DNA of 18,632 nt, taken from contig DATAXS010000032.1 in assembly GCA_036266715.1 (NCBI GenBank), positions 1 to 18,632 of the forward strand. Reading direction: 5' to 3'. Below the pieces are notes generated by a model. The model made no database searches and had not been told where the DNA came from. It saw nothing but the letters and a program-made list of their open reading frames with translations. The DNA is from DATAXS01 sp036266715. GTDB lineage: Bacteria; Patescibacteriota; Minisyncoccia; UBA6257; 2-01-FULL-56-20. The position numbers were made by a program, and so were the translations under genes. Below are positions 14,110 to 18,632 of the stretch, piece by piece (the stretch's first letter is position 1; every line of letters starts with the position of its first letter).

Positions 14110-14451
14110 ATGAAATTTTTCCGTTCCGAACGGGTGCAAAAAGTGATACGCGAGGAACTCGCAAAGATAATCTTGCGCGAGTTTGAGTTCCCGGACGCGC
14201 TCGTCACGATCACGGAAGTGGAGGTTGATAAGAAGCTGGAGCGTGCGCGCGTACTTGTGAGCGTACTCCCTGCGGCGGGAAGCGAGGAGGCACTCGCGGC
14301 GCTTGAAAAGCGCGCGGGGCACCTGCAGCATCTTTTGAACGTCAAAATGAACATCCGGCCGATGCCGCGGATCGCGTTCTCGTTGGACCGCGGGCCGGAG
14401 AACGCCGCGCTGGTTGAAAAACATTTGAACGGGGACACCGCAAAAGATTAA
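14110..14451 (+). CDS. rbfA: Ribosome-binding factor A
   Basis: The product is 113 residues with the RbfA KH-like fold pattern: N-terminal helix SERVQKVIREELAKIILREF, then strands VTITEVEVDKKLERARVLVSVL, the helix ALEKRAGHLQHLLNVKMNIRPMPRIAFSLD, and a short tail. RbfA binds the 30S subunit and helps 16S rRNA maturation and cold adaptation. It sits 29 nt behind infB, the usual infB-rbfA pairing, so both are expressed from the promoter at 12450-12478. No intrinsic terminator is visible before the tRNA-Cys promoter. Confidence 0.93.
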   Translation: MKFFRSERVQKVIREELAKIILREFEFPDALVTITEVEVDKKLERARVLVSVLPAAGSEEALAALEKRAGHLQHLLNVKMNIRPMPRIAFSLDRGPENAALVEKHLNGDTAKD

Positions 14452-14468
14452 ATTACGGTCATAACGGA

Positions 14469-14498
14469 TTGATAAAAACATAGAAAAGATATTACAAT
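14469..14498 (+). promoter_or_regulatory. Promoter of tRNA-Cys
   Basis: TTGATA (14469-14474), an 18-nt spacer and TACAAT (14493-14498) stand 11 nt before the tRNA 5' end. Confidence 0.6.
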
Positions 14499-14509
14499 AC
14501 TTAAGCGCC

Positions 14510-14584
14510 GGCCACGTAGCCAAGCAGTAAGGCAACTCTCTGCAAAAGAGTTATACGCGGGTGCGACTCCCGCCGTGGCCTCCA
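14510..14584 (+). tRNA. tRNA-Cys(GCA) with unusual A18 and G55
   Basis: The mature body is 72 nt (14510-14581) and the 3' CCA is encoded (14582-14584). The acceptor GGCCACG/CGTGGCC is perfect, with U73 as discriminator, the cysteine identity base. The anticodon stem ACTCT/AGAGT carries loop CTGCAAA with anticodon GCA. The D-loop reads AAGCAGTAA, where the expected G18-G19 is A18-G19, and the T-loop is TGCGACT, with G55 in place of the near-universal U55. All stems are intact, so this does not look like a decayed gene. Confidence 0.93.
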
Positions 14585-14605
14585 TGAGATATTCACAGGG
14601 CACGC

Positions 14606-14633
14606 TTGCCATGCCGGCAGGAAGTGCCATAAT
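14606..14633 (+). promoter_or_regulatory. Promoter of the small gene at 14660
   Basis: TTGCCA (14606-14611), a 16-nt spacer and CATAAT (14628-14633) precede a strong Shine-Dalgarno sequence (GGAGGGG, 14650-14656) and the ATG at 14660. Confidence 0.5.
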
Positions 14634-14659
14634 GCCATTTAGAAGTTTGGGAGGGGACG

Positions 14660-14857
14660 ATGGATCAAAACCTGGTTCCGACCTCTGGGGAATTCCCCGT
14701 TTTGCGCAAGGGCGACCACTACGAATTTAATCCTCCACTCAGGGTCAGGATCGGCCGCATCGAATGCGAGCTCCGTCGCGTAGACACGGCCGATTTTGAA
14801 GTGAAAGAAGACGAGTGGAACAATAGGATCGTTGCAATACCCAAGTTACACGGATAA
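14660..14857 (+). CDS. Small protein of unknown function
   Basis: The product is 65 residues, acidic and basic patches mixed, no signal peptide or membrane span. It begins MDQNLVPTSGEF and contains the strand-like RVRIGRIECELRRVDTADFEV, suggesting a small beta-rich fold. I do not recognise the family. That it is real is supported by a strong Shine-Dalgarno sequence 4 nt before the ATG (unlike most genes here), its own promoter-like site, and an intrinsic terminator 19 nt behind the stop. It stands alone between tRNA-Cys and tRNA-Leu(UAA). Confidence 0.7.
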   Translation: MDQNLVPTSGEFPVLRKGDHYEFNPPLRVRIGRIECELRRVDTADFEVKEDEWNNRIVAIPKLHG

Positions 14858-14875
14858 CCGGTCTGCGCCGCCGAT

Positions 14876-14912
14876 AAAAAGTCCCGCCGCATTTTGACGG
14901 GACTTTTTCTTT
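14876..14912 (+). terminator. Intrinsic terminator of the gene at 14660
   Basis: AAAAAGTCCCG (14876-14886) pairs with CGGGACTTTTT (14898-14908), followed by a T-rich tract. The hairpin overlaps the -35 of the following tRNA-Leu promoter. Confidence 0.85.
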
Positions 14913-14922
14913 TCTTTACACT
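14894..14922 (+). promoter_or_regulatory. Promoter of tRNA-Leu(UAA), inside the preceding terminator
   Basis: TTGACG (14894-14899), a 17-nt spacer and TACACT (14917-14922) lie 14 nt before the tRNA. The -35 starts in the terminator loop and ends in its right arm. Confidence 0.6.
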
Positions 14923-14936
14923 AAGCGTGCGCCCGC

Positions 14937-15019
14937 GCCCGGGTGGCGGAACGGTATACGCAGAGGTCTTAAACACCTCGGCTCGAAAGGGCTTGTGGGT
15001 TCGAATCCCACCCCGGGCA
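14937..15019 (+). tRNA. tRNA-Leu(UAA)
   Basis: The gene is 83 nt. The acceptor GCCCGGG/CCCGGGC is perfect with discriminator A. The anticodon stem GAGGT/ACCTC carries the loop CTTAAAC, anticodon TAA (reads UUA/UUG). The variable arm is long, and the T-arm GTGGG-TTCGAAT-CCCAC is standard. The 3' CCA is not encoded. It shares its acceptor stem with the tRNA-Leu at 15972-16054. Confidence 0.95.
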
Positions 15020-15079
15020 CAGACTGTCATTTGTTATACTGATTACAGAAGTTCACATTCGTCGGACAGTGAGGGACCA

Positions 15080-15418
15080 ATGTTACAAAAAATCGAGAAG
15101 ATGGATCGGCCGGTTGTCCACGATCTTATCAAATACTGGCTTGACGAGACCGCACATCTGGACGATGTTGAGATGATTGCCAAACACTGGGCATTCAAGG
15201 AGATCGTGAAGGAGGGTATTCCGATAAGAAGGATTCTCCTTCAGGAGCTCACGGATGGTGGTTCTCCCATGATCTCAATGCTCCTCTGTAATATTCCCGG
15301 GAGCCCTTACCCATTTTTTTCCCTTGTATGCAAAGATCAACTGGCTGCCCAATGGCTTGCGTGGGGAGAGAAGTATCAGCAGTTTGTTCACGCACCTCAA
15401 CCCCGACTCGGGTTCTAG
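15080..15418 (+). CDS. Small helical protein of unknown function
   Basis: The product is 112 residues from ATG 15080, chosen because GAGGGA stands 3 nt before it and TATACT lies at 15035-15040; the longer frame runs through the tRNA. Its plan (WAFKEIVKEGIPIRRILLQEL, then a hydrophobic stretch and a final LAAQWLAWGEKYQQF) resembles a widespread family of short uncharacterised proteins with an 'I..mG...lP.il.eL ... W..WG' pattern, but the match is from memory and weak. No signal peptide is present. It has its own terminator. Its function is unknown. Confidence 0.7.
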   Translation: MLQKIEKMDRPVVHDLIKYWLDETAHLDDVEMIAKHWAFKEIVKEGIPIRRILLQELTDGGSPMISMLLCNIPGSPYPFFSLVCKDQLAAQWLAWGEKYQQFVHAPQPRLGF

Positions 15419-15440
15419 CTCCGACTCACTAGTGCATTAA

Positions 15441-15475
15441 AAAAGGCCGCGCGAATCTTGCGCGGTCTTTTCTTT
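15441..15475 (+). terminator. Intrinsic terminator of the gene at 15080
   Basis: AAAAGGCCGCGC (15441-15452) pairs with GCGCGGTCTTTT (15460-15471), one G-T wobble, followed by CTTTT. Confidence 0.85.
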
Positions 15476-15570
15476 TGTATGATGTCCGTGGTGCCTCTGA
15501 TGTCCGCACAATCAAATAACGTATCGGGCTCAACCTTCATGAGACGGACGACAGAACACACAAGATTTTA

Positions 15571-15576
15571 TATACT
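15571..15576 (+). promoter_or_regulatory. -10 element of the YdeI-like gene
   Basis: TATACT ends 6 nt before the ATG at 15583, so transcription should start at or next to the start codon (leaderless). There is no clear -35. Confidence 0.45.
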
Positions 15577-15582
15577 GTATAT

Positions 15583-15888
15583 ATGACCAAAAAAATTTCC
15601 GGGGGCGTGGCACACGCTCTGCCGACAGACTTGCGAAAAGCCCTCGCATCTGATTCCAAAGCTCTCGCAAAATGGGAAGACATTACGCCGCTCGCGCGCA
15701 ATGAATGGATTTGTTGGGTTGTCTCCGTGAAGCTTCCGGAGACGCGTCGGGAACATATTGACCGGGTACGCTCGGAACTTAAAGAAGGTATGCGCCGTCC
15801 TTGTTGTTGGGCGGGTTGTATTCACCGAAAGGATAAACCATTAAGTGCTTCACAAAAATTTGTCATCAAGAGACGATCTAAAAAGTAA
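15583..15888 (+). CDS. YdeI/OmpD-associated-type protein
   Basis: The product is 101 residues. The core LPTDLRKALASDSKALAKWE, then ITPLARNEWICWVVSVKLPETRREHIDRVRSEL and KEGMRRPC, matches the small domain named for YdeI/OmpD-associated proteins (often called bacteriocin-protection), with its typical 'ETR..RI......L..G.' ending. The molecular function is not known. The C-terminal tail is basic (KFVIKRRSKK) and contains an additional CCWAGC cluster whose role is unclear. The message appears leaderless. The stop is two bases from the long hairpin of the convergent tRNA-Leu. Confidence 0.75.
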   Translation: MTKKISGGVAHALPTDLRKALASDSKALAKWEDITPLARNEWICWVVSVKLPETRREHIDRVRSELKEGMRRPCCWAGCIHRKDKPLSASQKFVIKRRSKK

Positions 15889-15890
15889 CA

Positions 15891-15978
15891 CCGGGCACAC
15901 GCAGAAACAAGCTGCCCTTTCGGAACATTAAAAAGAGCCCATGTTCCGAAAGGGCAGCTTGTTTCTGCGTGTGCCCGG
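15891..15978 (-). repeat. 38-bp perfect hairpin behind, and including the end of, tRNA-Leu(CAA)
   Basis: Arms 15891-15928 and 15941-15978 are exact complements over 38 bp with the 12-nt loop TAAAAAGAGCCC (plus strand, 15929-15940). The arm next to the tRNA covers its last 7 nt, so the far arm carries a copy of the tRNA 5' acceptor sequence TGCCCGG. The central 19 nt (15925-15943) equal those of the tRNA-Ser hairpin. Confidence 0.9.
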
Positions 15979-16054
15979 GGCGGGAGTCGAACCCGCATGA
16001 CCTTGCGATCGAAGGATTTTGAGTCCTTTGTGTCTGCCATTCCACCACCCGGGC
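15972..16054 (-). tRNA. tRNA-Leu(CAA)
   Basis: The gene is 83 nt on the minus strand. Acceptor GCCCGGG/CCCGGGC with discriminator A. Anticodon stem AAGGA/TCCTT with loop CTCAAAA, anticodon CAA (reads UUG). Long variable arm; T-arm GCGGG-TTCGACT-CCCGC. The 3' CCA is not encoded; CAC follows. It is transcribed away from parA, and its last bases are part of a long hairpin. Confidence 0.95.
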
Positions 16055-16071
16055 ATACTGCAACCGTGCAA

Positions 16072-16100
16072 TTGATAATAAATATTTTCCGCGTTAAAAT
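16072..16100 (+). promoter_or_regulatory. Promoter of parA-parB
   Basis: TTGATA (16072-16077), a 17-nt spacer and TAAAAT (16095-16100). AAGG at 16102-16105 is a weak Shine-Dalgarno sequence before ATG 16110. Confidence 0.6.
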
Positions 16101-16103
16101 CAA
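16075..16103 (-). promoter_or_regulatory. Promoter of tRNA-Leu(CAA)
   Basis: On the minus strand TTGATT (16103-16098), a 17-nt spacer and TATTAT (16080-16075). It is almost completely superimposed on the parA promoter. Confidence 0.6.
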
Positions 16104-16109
16104 GGTAAT

Positions 16110-16937
16110 ATGGCCCGCGTGATCGCAATTTGCAATCAGAAAGGAGGCGTGGGAAAGACGACGACTTCGGTCAATTTGGGTGCGTATCTTGCGGCTGGCG
16201 GACGCCGCGTGCTCCTCATAGACTTTGACCCGCAGGCAAACGCGAGTTCGGCCCTTGGCTATAGCGCAAATGCCAAGATACCGGGTGGCACCATCTACCA
16301 CGGTATCCTTGACGTGGCCTCGCCCGAGCCGCTCATCCGCAGATCGCTTGTGGCCAACTTGCATTTTGTTCCCGCGGCGCCGCATCTTGCGGGCGCGCTC
16401 GTGGAGCTCGTAAACGTGCCCGAACGCGAATATTTTTTGCGCAAATTTGTGAATCGTGTGCGGCAAAATTACGATTATATTTTGATAGACCTGCCGCCGA
16501 GCTTGAGCCTGCTCACCGTGAATGGGCTCGTGGCGGCGGACGAAGTCTTGATCCCGGTACAGACGGAATATTACAGCTTGGAGGGCTTGGGCCAGCTTTT
16601 GGAAACGGTGGAACTTATCAAAACGAATTTACGCCATCCGTTGCGCGTGACGGGAGCGCTCGTCACGATGTACGACAAGCGCGAGCACTTGAGCCGCGAG
16701 GTTTCAAAAAACCTTCGGCGGCATTTCCCGCACCGCGTGTTTGAGGTTGAAATTCCCCGCGCCGTGGCGCTTGCCGAGGCGCCGAGCTTCGGGCGGCCCA
16801 TCATTCTCTACCGTCCCGACTCGCCGGGCGCGTCCGCGTATCGTAGGCTTGCCACCGAGGTGATCTCGCAGGAAGCCGACTGGAACTTGCCGCAGGAGGT
16901 CGTGGCCAGCGAAAATTTTGGGAACTTCAATATTTAA
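16110..16937 (+). CDS. parA: Chromosome-partitioning ATPase ParA (Soj-like)
   Basis: The product is 275 residues. The deviant Walker A motif KGGVGKTT (11-18) with the signature Lys starts right after ICNQ, then LLIDFDPQANAS (Walker A'), DYILIDLPPSLSLLTVNGL (Walker B region) and a C-terminal helix. There is no N-terminal HTH, so it is the chromosomal Soj type. ParA binds DNA non-specifically as an ATP dimer and is released by ParB, pulling parS-ParB complexes apart at the nucleoid. parB starts at the base after its stop (TAA then ATG), so translation is coupled. A tRNA-Leu gene diverges upstream. The final ~20 residues (PQEVVASENFGNFNI) are unusual for the family. Confidence 0.95.
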   Translation: MARVIAICNQKGGVGKTTTSVNLGAYLAAGGRRVLLIDFDPQANASSALGYSANAKIPGGTIYHGILDVASPEPLIRRSLVANLHFVPAAPHLAGALVELVNVPEREYFLRKFVNRVRQNYDYILIDLPPSLSLLTVNGLVAADEVLIPVQTEYYSLEGLGQLLETVELIKTNLRHPLRVTGALVTMYDKREHLSREVSKNLRRHFPHRVFEVEIPRAVALAEAPSFGRPIILYRPDSPGASAYRRLATEVISQEADWNLPQEVVASENFGNFNI

Positions 16938-17945
16938 ATGTTGGGCAAGGGACTTGAATCATTGATACCGCAGAAAGGGGATGGGGACGAGGGCGACAAT
17001 GCGTCACGTCCGCCGGAATCGCAGCCCGCGCCCGCTGAGCCAGTTTCCATGACGGGGGCGGCGCAACCCGTGCAGTCTGCGCAACCCGCGCAGCCGCCCG
17101 CCGTCTTTAAAGAAACGTCCAATGTGGCCGAGTCGGTGTTCCATATTGAAACGGATAAGATCACGCCGAACCCGGGCCAGCCGCGGCGCAACTTTGACGA
17201 AGCGGCGCTCCGCGACCTCGCGCATTCGCTCCGCGAGTTCGGATTTCTCCAGCCGCTCGTCGTCACGAAGCGGGAAAAAGAAACGCCGAACGGTATTGAC
17301 GTGGAATACGAGCTCATTGCGGGCGAGCGCCGGTTGCTTGCCGCAAAGATGCTCGGCCTGCGCTCCGTGCCCGCCATCATCCGTAACGTGGACCTTGAAC
17401 GCGAAAAGATAGAGCTCGCCGTCATCGAGAACATCCAGCGGGAGAACCTGAACCCGATCGAAACGGCACGCGCCTTCCAGCGCCTGCAGGAAGAGTTCCG
17501 CATGACCCAGCGCGAGATCGCGGCCAAGCTCGGCAAGTCGCGCGAGGTGGTGGCGAACGCAATGCGCTTGCTTGACCTTCCGGAATACATCCGCGTTGCG
17601 GTGGAAAAAGGGGAAATGTCGGAAAGCCACGCGCGCTTTTTGATCGCGATAGAGGACCCCGCGGCGCAAAAGCGGCTCTTTGACGACATTCTGGCGAACA
17701 AGCTCACGACGCGCGATGTGCGCGAGCGCGTGGGGGAAATGACCGGGCGCCGCCGCGGCCGTCCGCCCAAGAGCGAACAGCATCTGCCGGCCGAACTCCG
17801 CGCGATGCAGGATTCATTGAGCATGGACCTCGGCGCACCCGTGGAGATCCAGAAAGGCGCGGCGAAGGGTTCCATCACCATCACGTTCTATTCAGAAGAA
17901 GAACTGAGAAATATTATTCAGAAATTAGGAAAGGAAGGGTTCTAA
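16938..17945 (+). CDS. parB: Chromosome-partitioning protein ParB
   Basis: The product is 335 residues. MLGKGLESLIP is the classic ParB N-terminus that stimulates ParA. A disordered Pro/Ala/Gln-rich linker (about 20-58) follows. The CTPase/parS-clamp domain includes ITPNPGQPRRNFDE (75-88), GERRLLAAKMLGL (129-141) and ENIQRENLNPIETARAF (164-180). The HTH (about 188-210) recognises parS, and the end is the dimerisation region. It spreads on DNA as a CTP-dependent clamp and works with ParA. In many ParBs the box reads GERRxRA; here Leu replaces the Arg. No match to the consensus parS site is seen in the window. Confidence 0.95.
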   Translation: MLGKGLESLIPQKGDGDEGDNASRPPESQPAPAEPVSMTGAAQPVQSAQPAQPPAVFKETSNVAESVFHIETDKITPNPGQPRRNFDEAALRDLAHSLREFGFLQPLVVTKREKETPNGIDVEYELIAGERRLLAAKMLGLRSVPAIIRNVDLEREKIELAVIENIQRENLNPIETARAFQRLQEEFRMTQREIAAKLGKSREVVANAMRLLDLPEYIRVAVEKGEMSESHARFLIAIEDPAAQKRLFDDILANKLTTRDVRERVGEMTGRRRGRPPKSEQHLPAELRAMQDSLSMDLGAPVEIQKGAAKGSITITFYSEEELRNIIQKLGKEGF

Positions 17946-17949
17946 GACC

Positions 17950-18632
17950 ATGAAATCACAAAGGTCGCTCGACAGAGGTTCTTTTGGTTTCACCCTCATC
18001 GAGCTCCTCATCGTGATCGCCATCATTGCGGTCTTGGCCACCGTGGTGGTGCTTGCCTTGAATCCCGCGGAGCTTCTGAGACAGGCGCGGGATGGGAACA
18101 GGCTCTCCGACCTCGCGAACATCAATACGACCCTCGGCCTCTACAACGAGGATGTGGGAGGGAGCTTGGGCACCGCAAGCACCTCATATGTCTCCGTCTA
18201 CGATCCCAGCGCCACGAGCACGGATACCTGCCAGGGCCTCACACTCGCGACCACCTCGGGGAACTTTGCCTTCCAATGCAGTGCAAGCTCTACCTACCGC
18301 AAGACAAATGGCACGGGCTGGATACCCCTCAATTTATCCCTCATCTCCTCGGGTTCCCCTCTGGACACCCTCCCCGTGGATCCCACAAACCAGACGAGCT
18401 CAGGCCTCTTCTACGCCTACAATGCCCAAGGGTCCCAATACGTCGTGACCGCCGTTATGGAATCGCAAAAATACCGCGCGCAGCTGGGAGCCACCCCTGC
18501 TATCACGGGGTATCCCGGCGTGGCTGCCGTAGGCACGAATCCCTCCCTCTCTTTGCTCTACAATCCAAGCGGGCTCGTGGGGTACTGGAACTTTGAGGAG
18601 GGGAGCGGGAGCACGACGCTCGACCAGAGCGG
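17950..18632 (+). CDS. Type IV pilin-like/pseudopilin protein leading into a LamG-like domain (3' end missing)
   Basis: The frame is open from ATG 17950 to the window end (at least 227 residues). The N-terminus has the prepilin signature: a short basic leader, then G-FTLIELLIVIAIIAVLAT, with cleavage expected after Gly13 and Glu at +5. The long hydrophobic helix is followed by the globular part with DTLPVDPTNQ and YVVTAVMES phrases typical of PulG-like pilins in Parcubacteria. Near the end GLVGYWNFEEGSGSTTLDQS marks the start of a LamG/concanavalin-like domain. It is processed by PilD-type peptidase and assembled in a pilus or pseudopilus; the LamG domain may bind glycans. A stop to parB of only 4 nt suggests a shared transcript. 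Confidence 0.88.
   Translation, partial: MKSQRSLDRGSFGFTLIELLIVIAIIAVLATVVVLALNPAELLRQARDGNRLSDLANINTTLGLYNEDVGGSLGTASTSYVSVYDPSATSTDTCQGLTLATTSGNFAFQCSASSTYRKTNGTGWIPLNLSLISSGSPLDTLPVDPTNQTSSGLFYAYNAQGSQYVVTAVMESQKYRAQLGATPAITGYPGVAAVGTNPSLSLLYNPSGLVGYWNFEEGSGSTTLDQS

Noticed and set aside
14894..15079. N-terminal extension of the gene at 15080
   Set aside because: It would translate the whole tRNA-Leu(UAA); the ATG at 15080 has a good Shine-Dalgarno sequence.
12241..15978. Palindromes as assembly or amplification artefacts
   Set aside because: Chimeric inversions would not share a 12-19 nt centre nor sit at gene ends in consistent orientation; still, raw-read support should be confirmed.
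15822..16466. 214-residue open frame on the minus strand
   Set aside because: It runs through tRNA-Leu, the hairpin, and antisense to parA.
16110..17945. A parS site near parAB
   Set aside because: I looked for TGTTTCACGTGAAACA-like palindromes and found none; the CACGTG strings in the window lie inside coding sequence without flanking matches.
1..18632. CRISPR array or toxin-antitoxin/defence system
   Set aside because: No regularly spaced direct repeats and no recognisable Cas, restriction or toxin motifs were seen.

Overview
The window looks like part of a small-genome bacterium of the Candidate Phyla Radiation (Patescibacteria), most likely Parcubacteria. This is judged from gene content and style: a pseudopilin running into a LamG-like domain, a short IF-2 with no long N-terminal extension, secreted Fn3-like plus peptidoglycan-binding proteins, a DUF6496-type basic protein, genes packed with 0-1 nt gaps, and several near-leaderless promoters. 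No rRNA is present, so the placement is an inference. Stops are TAA, TAG and at least one clear TGA, so the standard bacterial code applies.

Layout. 1-370: the end of nusG, then rpsR. 372-529: a 34-bp perfect inverted repeat around a GC-rich 90-nt centre, carrying the promoter of a PAP2 phosphatase gene (547-1131). 1156-3268: an OmpR-type two-component system with tandem TTCAT boxes in front of it and again behind it, where they sit before a small transcription unit. 3293-5063 (minus): a nucleotide-sugar dehydrogenase that lacks the catalytic cysteine, and an MscL channel with a C-terminal zinc ribbon. 5188-8412 (plus): an SDR, a long hairpin, a DUF6496-like protein, GtrA, and an ABC-2 exporter pair. 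8434-11932 (minus): a tightly coupled operon mscL - DUF389 - secreted Fn3/PG-binding protein. 11933-12320: non-coding, palindrome-rich. 12322-14451: tRNA-Ser facing away from infB-rbfA. 14510-15888: tRNA-Cys, a small unknown gene, tRNA-Leu(UAA), a second small gene and a YdeI/OmpD-associated-type protein. 15891-18632: tRNA-Leu(CAA) facing away from parA-parB, then the start of a pseudopilin gene.

Most interesting signals. (1) A family of long perfect hairpins sits directly behind gene 3' ends (SDR, tRNA-Ser, tRNA-Leu). The stems differ, but all share TTAAAAAGAGCCC at or next to the centre, in the same orientation relative to the upstream gene; the two tRNA copies share 19 nt. (2) Both of those tRNA genes are transcribed away from a core gene (infB, parA) through promoters that physically overlap. 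(3) The dehydrogenase has Phe where the family has its nucleophilic Cys. (4) tRNA-Cys has A18 and G55 in place of the almost universal G18-U55 pair. (5) The two-component system appears to control itself and a small RNA or peptide right behind it. (6) Two different MscL genes, one in a cell-envelope operon.
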